From: Tiliqua scincoides
Taxonomy: Eukaryota; Chordata; Lepidosauria; Squamata; Scincidae
Direction: 5' to 3'
NCBI RefSeq assembly: GCF_035046505.1
Contig: NC_089824.1
Coordinates: 32,120,274 to 32,184,273, forward strand
Length of the DNA stretch: 64,000 bases
Part shown: piece after piece, positions 1-9,024 of the stretch
How the letters are laid out: the number at the start of each line of letters is the position of its first letter
Numbering within the stretch: position 1 is the first letter of the stretch
Translations under genes and position numbers: made by a program
The notes under the pieces: generated by a model
Databases searched by the model: none
Told to the model about the DNA's origin: nothing
The model's input: only the letters and a program-made list of their open reading frames with translations

Positions 1-504
1 AAAATACATTTGGTTTCTAACACTGGTTAAAATGGGCAATAAAATTACAATATTTTAATACTGATCCAGGAGAACAGAGGACTGAACTTAGTTGCAAAAA
101 TACTCTGACTCTAAACATGTTTGTCTGGACCTCTCTCTCACTGAAATCAGTGGCGCTTATTTCTGAATAAACCTGCCAATGTTCAGATTACAAGTTTGCT
201 GGCAGTGAATCTCTAATTGCAAGCTTTCTTTGGAACAAACATACAATTTCAGATCATGTGGAGATTATTAACAGCTTTATCACATTTTTAATTGTTTTAC
301 AATATTTACTCTGTACGTCCACATAACAGCTTTGGGAAGCAGGCTGTTATCTTAATTCTATAGATAAAATCAAGATGTTGATGGATGGCAGTGCACCCTT
401 GGCCACTAGGAGACTGGAGGTCTACAATAGTAGTGATTTGAATCCATCCTTGCCCAGTTCCAGCACTGTAGATCCTCAATCATAACTCATATCACAGACT
501 TCCC
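1..504. other. E2F5 intron 1, no recognisable feature
   Basis: AT-rich sequence that should be E2F5 intron 1, since exon 1 lies to the right on the minus strand. I searched by eye for the next E2F5 exon, which encodes the ADTLAVRQKRRIYDITNVL block in the family, and did not find it. Confidence 0.4.
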
Positions 505-690
505 TTTAAATGAACACTTGTCCATCTAGCTCAGTATTTTGTCTACACTGACAAAGTGAAGCAGCTCTTCAGAGTTTCGGATGGGCTTTTCCAGACTGGT
601 TTAGAGCTGCCAGGGATTGAACTTGGGACCTTCTGCATGGGACCCATGTGCTCTGGGAACCATGTGCTTGTCACTGAGCCACACTCCCCA
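505..690 (-). mobile_element. tRNA-derived SINE
   Basis: Read on the minus strand, the sequence has a tRNA-like head with a B-box-like GGTCCCAAGTTCAATCCC (about 617-634), followed by a unique body. It ends in a stretch resembling the GAGCTAGATGGACAA tail of common squamate SINEs. The copy is diverged. Confidence 0.6.
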
Positions 691-1284
691 TCAGATCTGA
701 TGGTTTCATATCCACCATTGCTTACCATCGCCACCCCTTCCTGGAATAGGTTTCATATGATCTTTAGAGCGTCATTCTTCATTGCATACTATAGTTAGCA
801 ACTTGTTCAGGACAGGGCACAATTCCTTCTGGGTTAACAGTTTACCATGCCCTCATGACACAGCGGCACATGTTTTCTCTCTTCTTGGGCATTCAGAAGT
901 AAGGTTCCTCCAGTAGGTAGGCAGCGAAACTTGGAAGGCTTGATTCAAATCACACTTCTGCAAGGAATTCACATTACAGTCTTGGGCATGCCAGTTTTAG
1001 CCATCATATCAGTCTATCTGGAATAGCAGCTACTTACTTTGATTTTCCACAGTGTTACGCAAGACCAAAAGTGCTATATAAACAGAGGTAGCATGGTGCC
1101 ACTCAAGCCACTTAAAAATACAGTGATGTCACTTTGCAATCTTGAGTGGCCCCACAATGCCTATTGATTCTCAATGTGCTTATTTCCTTGCTGCAAAGCT
1201 ACACAGGAGATGGCCTTTTATTAGATTCGGTTAGTAGCGCATCTGCTTCAGTACCTACACTACAGTGACAGTCACTACAGTGAC

Positions 1285-1360
1285 TAGGAATGCCAGGGAC
1301 TGAAACTGGGCCATTCTGCATGTAGAGCATGTGCTCTACTACTGAGGCCTCTCTCTAGTT
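1285..1360 (-). mobile_element. tRNA-derived SINE head, fragment
   Basis: On the minus strand the piece reads like a tRNA head (AGTAGAGCACATGCTCTACA, then a B-box-like run ending in CAGTCCCTGGCA). Only the 5' part is present. I see nothing else between 760 and 1690. Confidence 0.5.
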
Positions 1361-1689
1361 GTTGTTATTTATAATACTTGCTTGTTTAAGTAGTGCCATC
1401 ACCGAGCATGGCACTTCACACAGAGGTGAAAATATAGTTTCCTGTCCCAAGGAGCCTACAATCTACATACTGATTCAAGGGAAAAGACGGGGGGGGGGTG
1501 TGTGGAGGGATGGGAAAACAGGAGAAGCTAAGAAGTTGATTCAGTGACATGTACTTAGTATGGCCACAGGAGTCAATGGGGTCTAATGCACTGGCGAGCC
1601 AGGCAGCTCCAAGCGACCACTGGACCTTCTTGAGGGTGCAGAGCTGGCAGAGTGGTCGGCCTCTTCCTTCCTGAATAGGAACCTCCTCG

Positions 1690-2185
1690 GGTCCCAATCC
1701 AGAAGATGAAGGCCTGAAACCAGAGGTTTAGAGATTATGGTCCCAATCCAGGAAGGAGATTATAACCCCTCTGGCCCCGATCCAGAGGTGGCAGAGAATA
1801 TGGCCCCGATCCAGGGGGGAGATTCTGGTTCCTCTGGCCCCGATCCAGGGGGAGATTCTGGTTCCTCTGGCCCCGATCCAGGGGGAGATTCTGGTTCCTC
1901 TGGCCTCAATCCAGAGATTATGGCCCCGATCCAGGGGGAGATTCTGGTTCCTCTGGCCCCGATCCAGGGGGAGATTCTAGTTCCTCTGGCCCCGATCCAG
2001 AGATTATGGCCCCGATTCAGGGGGAGATTCTGGTTCCTCTGGCCCCGATCCAGAGATTATGGCCCCGATCTAGGGGGAGATTCTAGCCCCTCTGCCCCAA
2101 TGCAGAGGTGGCAGAGATGATGGTCCTGATCCAGAGGTGGCAGAGACTGTGGTCCCACCGGGGGAGGCGACGGTCCCTCTGGCCC
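1690..2185. repeat. Compound minisatellite in E2F5 intron 1
   Basis: A GC-rich tandem array mixes a unit of about 33 bp (GATCCAGGGGGAGATTCTGG plus TTCCTCTGGCCCC) with a unit of about 20 bp (GAGATTATGGCCCCGATCCA). The best-preserved part is 1800-2085; the flanks hold decayed units such as GAGGTGGCAGAGA. Because 33 is a multiple of 3, a repetitive open frame (GGDSGSSGPDP) runs through it. I do not call that a gene. The array ends about 50 bp from the exon 1 splice donor. Confidence 0.85.
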
Positions 2186-2235
2186 CAGTGCGGAGCCGGC
2201 CCGCCCCACCGGCCCCCGGACCCCCTCGCACGCAC

Positions 2236-2379
2236 CGCCTTGAGGTCGAGCACGCCGTCCTTGGCCTCCTGCAGGAGGGACACGAACTTGGCGGTGAGCA
2301 GCCCCAGGCTCTTCTCGTGCCGGCCGCCGCCGCCCGCGCCCGCGCCGCCCTCCGCCGACTCGGCCAGCAGCGCGGCCAT
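2236..2379 (-). CDS. E2F5: E2F5 exon 1 (transcription factor E2F5, N-terminus)
   Basis: E2F5 is a repressive E2F that works with a DP partner and the pocket proteins p130/p107 in the nucleus, holding cell-cycle genes off in G0/G1. This exon encodes 48 residues, beginning [12 protein letters not shown], then a glycine-rich linker, then [20 protein letters not shown] and KDGVLDLKA. That block is the first helix region of the E2F winged-helix DNA-binding domain and matches human E2F5 almost residue for residue. The ATG at 2379 is the only one in frame just before the linker. The reading frame ends at a GT donor (GTGCGTGCG from 2235) in phase 0, as in the family. The N-terminal linker is shorter than the human one. 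The remaining exons must lie left of the window. Downstream in transcription lies the minisatellite; upstream is a CpG island. Confidence 0.92.
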
Positions 2380-2760
2380 GCTGCATCCCCCCGCCGGCCG
2401 CAGCCCCACGTGGCGCCGCCGTCTGCTCCTCCGGCGGCAGCAGCGGGGCCCGCGCCAGGCTTCGCCCACCGGCTGCCCGAGCGGAGGAAGTGACGCGCCG
2501 CAGTTGCCGGGAGACCGCTCTTGTGTAGGGAAGAGGGAGAGGAGCGGCCGGGGAGGAGCGCGGCCCCCTGTCCCCGGGGCTGATCCTGCGCGGAGCAGGC
2601 GCAGCAGGGAGCCCTCCCGCGGTGGCGGGCCTGCCTCAGCCGCTTTGAGGGCACCAGAGGGGCCCCACCAGCCCAGGCTCCTCTGCCCCACGGTGGCCCC
2701 AGACGCCTAGGGGGCCCGCAGGACCCCGCACCCCACTGCCACTGCCCTGCGCCCGCCAGC
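2380..2760 (-). promoter_or_regulatory. E2F5 CpG-island promoter
   Basis: Very GC- and CpG-rich sequence extends from exon 1 upstream. An ETS/CRE-like composite GGAAGTGACG lies at 2486-2495. GTTGCCGGGAGAC nearby (about 2503-2515) loosely resembles half of an RFX X-box. No TATA box is evident. The island starts within exon 1 and continues on the intron side to about 2160. Promoter status is inferred from position and composition. Confidence 0.65.
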
Positions 2761-2775
2761 CCACTTCTAGGGCCA

Positions 2776-3290
2776 CCCGTCAGGGCTTGGAACCTGTGGT
2801 GGACCCTGCCCACATCCTGTGGCAAGGAGTTCCACAGGCCAGACCAGCCATTTTCAACCACTGTGCTGTGGCACACTGGTGTGCTGCGAATGGTCCCCAG
2901 GAGTGCCGTGGGAATTTGGGGCATTTATTAACAGGGCCGTTGGGGGATGCGAGCCCCCCCCCCATTGACAGCACAGTGTGCCTTGTCAATTGTGAAAAAG
3001 CTGATGGTGCGCCTTGACCATTTTAGTGCCTTGCCAGTGTGCCCTGAGATGAAAAGGGTGGAAAATCACTGGGCTAGACACACGCTGGGTAAAGAAGTAT
3101 TGTCTTCTGTCTGTCCTCAGTGGACGCCCCCTGGCTCTGGTGTTTCGCGAGAGGGAAAGAACATCCCCCTATCTATCCATCCCTTGCATAATTTTGTACA
3201 TCTCAATCATGCCCTCCCTCCCCAGGTGCCTTTTTTTCTAGACTGAAGAGCCCCAAACACTGTATCATTTCCTCATTGGGTGGCGGTTAA
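2776..3290 (-). mobile_element. CR1 LINE 3' fragment, split by a hAT element
   Basis: The pieces 2776-2836 and 3072-3290 match the C-terminal coding part and 3' region of CR1 in antisense (for example TGTGGCAAGGAGTTCCACAG). They are separated by a 227-bp hAT-like element. The copy is old, with many substitutions. Confidence 0.75.
2845..3071. mobile_element. Non-autonomous hAT element with 8-bp target duplication
   Basis: The ends are CAGCCATTTTCAACC and GGTGGAAAATCACTG, imperfect inverted copies. The flanks are GGCCAGAC (2837-2844) and GGCTAGAC (3072-3079), an 8-bp target duplication with one change. The body repeats GTGTGCCGTGGCACACTGG-type motifs. It sits inside a CR1 copy. Sister copies are at 13756, 22171 and 23612. 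Confidence 0.75.
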
Positions 3291-3313
3291 CAACACTAAC
3301 GGCACAATCATAA

Positions 3314-3955
3314 GAAAATAATAAGAGCCCCACTGGTTCAGGCCAAAGGCCCATCCAGTCCAGGTTCCTGAATCTCACAGTGGCCCACCAGATGCCGCAG
3401 AGGCCACAGAATACAAGAGATCTGCCTCCTGGTGCTCTCCCTTGCAGTTGGCATTCTGAGGTAGCCTACTTCTAGAATCAGGTTGCACATACCCATCAGA
3501 GCTTGTAATCTGTGATGGATTTTTCCTCCAGATATCTGTCCAATTCCCATTTAAAGTTCAGTATTTCTCAACCAGTGGTACAAGTACAGTGGTACAACCA
3601 GCCTGGTGGTACTCGAAGGACCCCTGCTGCCCGGCAGAGAGACTAGGAACGGGACACAACAAACAGCAGCAGGAGGCTCAGCTCAGCAGGCAGAGCTACA
3701 AAGTGTGTTTTTCCTGCGCTCGAAAAAGCCTTCCCATCCACCCTGACCATCTTACTGGTGTTTGTCACAGTGCATCTGGCCTCCCAATCCAGAAGTAACC
3801 TCCTGTGGTACTCCAGTGGACCATGTGAAGTGGTACAGCAGACGACAAATGCTGAGAAACACTGATCTAGGCCAGATGCCATCACCATATTCTGTGGCAA
3901 GGAGTTCCACAGACTAATTACACAATGGGTAAAGAAATATTTAATTTTCTTTTTT
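3314..3955 (-). mobile_element. CR1 LINE 3' fragment, split by a hAT element
   Basis: This is a second antisense CR1 3' end, starting at the AAGAACA-type terminal repeat and the GCCCCACTGG / GATCAGGCC block, here diverged. It is interrupted at 3559-3864. The right part resumes with GATGCCATCACCATATTCTG. Confidence 0.75.
3559..3864. mobile_element. Non-autonomous hAT element (CAGTGTTTCTCAACC family)
   Basis: The ends are CAGTATTTCTCAACC and GCTGAGAAACACTG in inverted orientation, about 306 bp apart, within the CR1 at 3314-3955. Relatives are at 14867-15135 and 36492-36817, all with the GTGGTAC-type subterminal motif. Confidence 0.7.
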
Positions 3956-4377
3956 CTCCTGAAGATTTCAGCTTCACATAATTTCAAGAGTTCAGCTACA
4001 AGATCAGACTTGGTCCAAATCATATTATCAAGCATCAGCAAATTTTTTACAAATCCTTTCATACAGGTGGGAATATCTTTACAAAATCGTGGGTATGCAA
4101 TGGGGCAGTGAGTGAGCACACACACGTTACATGTCACTGTTCTTTCTTGAGAACTTAGTTTATCTGTGATCTGTTTTTCCCCACTCACTTGAGATTGGTT
4201 CCATAATTGTTTTGAACATGCAAAATACCAACACAGAGAATAGAGTTGCAGCTGTAGGAAGTCTTGATCCAGCTCCATCCCCTCTGCCAGTTATTATGTG
4301 ATGGTACTGTACTCACATCTATTTATGAATGCAAGCACATATGCACACAAATGCATGCATATACAGGTCCAGCCAGG
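3956..4377. other. Unassigned sequence
   Basis: Between two repeat blocks. I see no gene and no clear repeat end here, only a short run of ATGCACACAAATGCATGCAT near 4340-4365. Confidence 0.4.
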
Positions 4378-6239
4378 TCGACCTGGTCAGCAGGGACGGC
4401 CTCTTCAAGATTCTCCCCAAGATCGGATGCCCACCCAGGCTCCTCAGCATCATCAGATCTTTCCACAAGGACATGAAGGGCACTGTTGACTTCGATGGTT
4501 CCACATCAGACCCCTTTGACATCTGAAGCGGAGTGAAGCAGGGCTGTGTTCTTGCACCAACCTTGTTTGGGATTTTAAGAACATAAGAACAGCCCCACTG
4601 GATCAGGCCATAGGCCCAGTATCTCACAGCGGCCCACCAAATGCCCCAGAGAGCACACCAGATAACAAGAGACCTCATCCTGGTGCCCTCCCTTGCATCT
4701 GGCATTCTGACATAACCCATTTCTAAAATCAGGAGGTTGTGCATACACATCATGGCTTGTACCCCATAATGGATTTTTCCTCCAGAAACTTGTCCAATCC
4801 CCTTTTAAAGGCGTCTAGGCTAGATGCCATCACCACATCCTGGAGGTCCACAGACTGACCACACGCTGAGTAAAGAAATATTTTCTTTTGTCTGTCCTAA
4901 CCCGCCCAACACTCAATTTTAGTGGATGTCCCCTGATTCTGGTATTATGTGAGAGTGTAAAGAGCATCTTCCTATCCACTCTGTCCATCCCCTGCATAAT
5001 TTTGTATGTCTCAATCATGTCCCCCCTCAAGTCCCCCCCCCTTTCTAGGCTGAAGAGGCCCAAACACCGCAGCCTTTCCTCATAAGGAAGGTGTCCCAGC
5101 CCCGTAATCATCTTAGTCGCTCTCTTTTGCACCTTTTCTTCGCTGTCCTGCTGAAGCATGCCTTTGGAACTGCAACAGAAGGCATCTATCTCTGGACCAG
5201 ATCAGACGGAAAGCTCTTCAACCTCTCCAGACTGAGAGCAAAGTCCAAAGTCCAGCTGAAATGTCTGCGTGCCTTCCTCGTTGCCGACGATGCAGTTGTC
5301 ACTACCCACTCTGCCAAAGATCTCCAGCAGCTCATGGATCGTTTTAGCAAGGCCTGCCAAGATTTTGGACGGACAATCAGCCTTAAGAAAATGCAGGTCA
5401 TGGTTCAGGATGTGGACTCGCCTCCCTGCATTACAATCTCTGAGCATGAACTGGAGGTTGTCCATGACTTTGTGTATCTTGGCTCAACGATCTCCGACAC
5501 TCTTGCTCTTGATACTAAGCTAAACAGACGCATTGGCAAAGCAGCTACCATGTTTTCCAGACTCGCAAAGAGAGTCTGGTCCAACAAGAAGCTGACGGAA
5601 CATACCAAGATCCAGGTCTACAGAGCTTTCGTCCTGAGTACACTTCTGTACTGCAGCAAGTCATGGACTCTTCGCTCACAACAGGAGAGGAAACTGAACG
5701 CTTTCCACATGCACTGCCTTCGACGCATCCTTGGCATCACCTGGCAGGACAAAGTTCCTGGAACGTGCTGGAATCCCTAGCATGTATGCACTGCTGAAAC
5801 AGAGACGCCTGTGTTGGCTCGGTCATGTTATGAGAATGGATGATGGCCAAATCCCAAAGGATCTCCTCTATGGAGAACTCGTGCAAGGAAAGCGCCTTAC
5901 AGGTAGACCATAGCTGCGATACAAGGACATCTGCAAGAGGGATCTGAAGGCCTTAGGAGTGGACCTCAACAGGTGGGAAACCCTGGCCTCTGAGCGGCCC
6001 GCTTGGAGGCAGGCTGTGCAGCATGGCCTTTCCCAGTTTGAAGAGACACTTGGCCAACAGACGGAGGCAAAGAGGCAAAGAAGGAAGGCCCATAGCCAGG
6101 GAGACACAGCAGGGACAGACTGCACTTGCTCCCAGTGTGGAAGGGATTGTCACTCCCGAATCGGCCTTTTCAGCCACACTAGACGCTGTTCCAGAACAGA
6201 GTGCGATACCATAGTCTTTCGAGACTGAAGGTTGCCAAC
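4378..6239 (+). mobile_element. APE-type LINE (I/Vingi-like), copy 1, 5'-truncated and split
   Basis: The pieces 4378-4576 and 5134-6239 together give the RT to C-terminal part of the same LINE that is nearly complete at 53439-56636. The left piece encodes LVSRDGLFKILPKIG to TLFGIF; the right resumes with the FAVLLK motif. A CR1 fills the gap. The coding frame is broken by several changes, including a 12-bp loss near 5757 and a stop near 5911. The 3' end keeps the ATACCATAGTCTTTCGAGAC tail. It is clearly older than copies 2 and 3. Confidence 0.85.
4577..5137 (-). mobile_element. CR1 LINE inserted into LINE copy 1
   Basis: Antisense CR1 3' end begins with AAGAACATAAGAAC and stops, 5'-truncated, at the GCACCTTTTC segment. 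Both junctions share TTTT with the host LINE (GGGATTTT on the left, TTTTCTTCGCTG on the right), so the interrupted LINE is cleanly split. This CR1 is therefore younger than LINE copy 1. Confidence 0.88.
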
Positions 6240-8362
6240 TACTACAGGTGCAGCCTTGTTATACAGATTTTTTATACACGGATTTGACTCAACATGAATT
6301 GCCCCTGCAAATGAGAAGAACATAAGAACATAAGAACATAAGAACAGCCCCACTGGATCAGGCCATAGGCCCATCTAGTCCAGCTTCCTGTATCTCACAG
6401 CGGCCCACCAAATGCCCCAGGGAGCACACCAGATAACAAGAGACCTCATCCTGGTGCTCTCCCCTACATCTGGCATTCTGACTTAACCCATTCCTAAAAT
6501 CAGGAGGTTGCACATACACATCATGGCTTGTACCCCATAATGGATTTTTCCTCCAGAAACTCGTCCAATCCCCTTTTAAAGGCGTCTAGGCTAGACGCCA
6601 GCACCACATCCTGTGGCAAGGAGTTCCACAGACCGACCACACGCTGAGTAAAGAAATATTTTCTTTTGTCTGTCCTAACCCGCCCAACACTCAATTTTAG
6701 TGGATGTCCCCTGGTTCTGGTATTATGTGAGAGTGTAAAGAGCATCTCCCTATCCACTCTGTCCATCCCCTGCATAATTTTGTATGTCTCAATCATGTCC
6801 CCCCTCAAGCGTCTCTTTTCTAGGCTGAAGAGGCCCAAACGCCGTAGCCTTTCCTCATAAGGAAGATGCCCCAGCCCCGTAATCATCTTAGTCGCTCTCT
6901 TTTGCACCTTTTCCATTTCCACTATGTCTTTTTTGAGATGCGGCGACCAGAACTGGACACAATACTCTAGGTGTGGCCTTACCATCGATTTGTACAACGG
7001 CATTATAATACTAACCGTTTTGTTCTCAATACCCTTCCTAATGATCCCAAGCATAGAATTGGCCTTCTTCACTGCCACCGCACATTGGGTCGACACTTTC
7101 ATCGACCTGTCCACCACCACCCCAAGATCTCTCTCCTGATCTGTCACAGACAGCTCAGAACCCATCAGCCTATATCTAAAGTTTTGATTTTTTGCCCCAA
7201 TGTGCATGACTTTACACTTACTGACATTGAAGCGCATCTGCCATTTTGCTGCCCATTCTGCCAGTCTGGAGAGATCCTTCTGGAGCTCCTCACAATCACT
7301 TCTGGTCTTTACCACTCGGAAAAGTTTGGTGTCGTCTGCAAACTTAGCCACTTCACTGCTCAACCCTGTCTCCAGGTCATTTATGAAGAGGTTGAAAAGC
7401 ACCGGTCCCAGGACAGATCCTTGGGGCACACCGCTTTTCACCTCTCTCCATTGTGAAAATTGCCCATTGACACCCACTCTCTGCTTCCTGGCCTCCAACC
7501 AGTTCTCAATCCAGGAGAGGACCTGTCCTCTAATTCCCTGACTGTGGAGTTTTTTCAGTAGCCTTTGGTGAGGGACCGTGTCAAACGCCTTCTGAAAGTC
7601 CAGATATATAATGTCCACGGGTTTTCCCGCATCCACATGCCTGTTGACCTTTTCAAAGAATTCTATAAGGTTTGTGAGGCAAGACTTACCCTTACAGAAG
7701 CCATGCTGACTCTCCCTCAGCAAGGCCTGTTCGTCTATGTGTTTTGAGATCCTATCTTTGATGAGGCATTCCACCATCTTACCCGGTATGGATGTTAGGC
7801 TGACCGGCCTATAGTTTCCCGGGTCCCCCCTCTTTCCCTTTTTAAAAATAGGCGTGACATTTGCTATCCTCCAATCTTCTGGCACTGTGGCCGTTTTGAG
7901 GGACAAGTTGCATACCTTAGTCAAGAGATCTGCAACTTCATTCTTCAAGGAATGTGCTGATCCCTGGAGAAGGGAAAAATGCATCCCTTTAAAATCAGTT
8001 TAAAAAACTGAACAGTCCTTTAACAATAGCCTCCTTAATGAGAGAGAGGCAGCTGGCTCCATCAATCCTTTTCTCTCCAGCGGACCCCTCCCTTCCCCCT
8101 GAGCAAGTGAAAGAAAGGTGATAGCTTTGCATTGGTGAAGGGAGAGGCTGAGTGAAATGCCTTACTAAGCTTGGAAGACAACTGATTGATGGATTGTCTT
8201 CTTAATGACTTATCATACATCACAAAGGTCAGCAAGGCTGTTTTTAAATCACCTGAGCAAAGAAACTTTGTTTTTTAAATTGATTTGCTATAGTGCATTT
8301 TTCGCCATCCACTTGAGTGCTTGGAATGGAACCCACAGGAATAATACCTGTAGGTTCCATTC
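6240..8362. mobile_element. Unclassified interspersed repeat, split by CR1
   Basis: The flanks 6240-6316 and about 7966-8362 look like one older repeat (GTGCAGCCTTGTTATACAGA start, then AAAATCAGTTTAAAAAACTG). It ends with a 43-bp hairpin at 8320-8362, whose arms are TGGAATGGAACC and GGTTCCATTCCA. Parts of it (CTGATTGATGGATTGTCTTC) recur near 60230. Class unknown. Confidence 0.45.
6317..7965 (-). mobile_element. CR1 LINE, 5'-truncated, long open RT frame
   Basis: An antisense CR1 copy has an uninterrupted frame of 487 codons (7984 to 6521). It covers most of the reverse transcriptase and the C-terminal domain: YLDFQKAFDTVPH (RT 2), SGVPQGSVLGPVLFNLFIND (RT 4), KFADDTKLF (catalytic FADD), and the terminal GHPLKLSVGR / FFTQRVV block. 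The 3' region ends in (GAACATAA)n repeats at 6317-6345. The endonuclease and the RT N-terminus are missing, as is usual for 5'-truncated CR1. The open frame argues for a young insertion. It lies in the E2F5-LRRCC1 intergenic space. Confidence 0.93.
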
Positions 8363-8786
8363 CACCCTGTACTTTCCCCTAACAAATGCTACATGAATCA
8401 TGGGAAAAATGAAGGGGGGGGGCAGAATACAAACCATACAAAAATATTCACATGGAACTGTATTCAGATAACCATAACACCAAGGGAGAACAGCAAAACC
8501 ACATAAGAGTAATTTTTGTTCTGGGCCAAAGATCTGCCACATAAAGTGAAGAAGGAAAAGAATTGAAATAGGATTGTCAATAAATGAAAGTGATGGTGAT
8601 ATCCCATTTTTACATGACAGAAGACCATGATTTTCTTAAATGAAAAAGCTTATTCAAGAGTCAGGGAATTCTTCATTCATGCCATCTCCATCAATCACAG
8701 CTCTTCCCTTTTTTGTTTCTGAACTGAATGTTTGACTTTTTGTTACACAAATATCACTATTGCTAGACAGCTTGAAAAGACAACTA
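8363..8786. other. LRRCC1 3' flank, no recognisable feature
   Basis: AT-rich sequence beyond the LRRCC1 poly(A) signal candidate, with no repeat end or coding segment that I can identify. Confidence 0.4.
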
Positions 8787-8792
8787 TTTATT
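8787..8792 (-). terminator. Candidate LRRCC1 poly(A) signal
   Basis: The minus strand reads AATAAA here, 110 bp past the LRRCC1 stop codon. The position would give a short 3' UTR. I have no transcript evidence, and other AT-rich hexamers lie further on. Confidence 0.45.
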
Positions 8793-8901
8793 TTGAAAAT
8801 ATATACATTAAAGTGCAAATGTAAGTCATGCCAGTTTCCCAATGGCTACAGCCATCAATTTGCATTATCAGTGATATGACTGAATGGTCAGTTTCTCTGT
8901 T

Positions 8902-9024
8902 TCAGAGGTCTTGCTGAATGTCATTCAATGCAGCTGTAAGCCGTTTTACTTTCTCTTCTGTGGCCTTTTTATTGTTTGCAGTTTCCTGCAATAGCTGACG
9001 CATTTCTTCTTCTACCTGGTGAAT
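8902..9024 (-). CDS. LRRCC1: LRRCC1 exon 19 (last coding)
   Basis: Encodes the C-terminus from IHQVEEEMRQLLQETANNKK to ALNDIQQDL, then TGA at 8904-8902. Acceptor TTTCAG. Nearly identical to the human C-terminus (ALNEIQQDM). Confidence 0.95.
   Translation of the reverse strand: MHQVEEEMRQLLQETANNKKATEEKVKRLTAALNDIQQDL

Noticed and set aside
1737-2120. 127-codon repetitive open frame (GGDSGSSGPDP)
   Set aside because: Produced by a minisatellite whose unit length is a multiple of three; no start context, splice logic or homologue.
2070-2924. 284-codon minus-strand frame over the E2F5 CpG island
   Set aside because: Out of frame with E2F5 exon 1; long stop-free frames are expected in GC-rich DNA.
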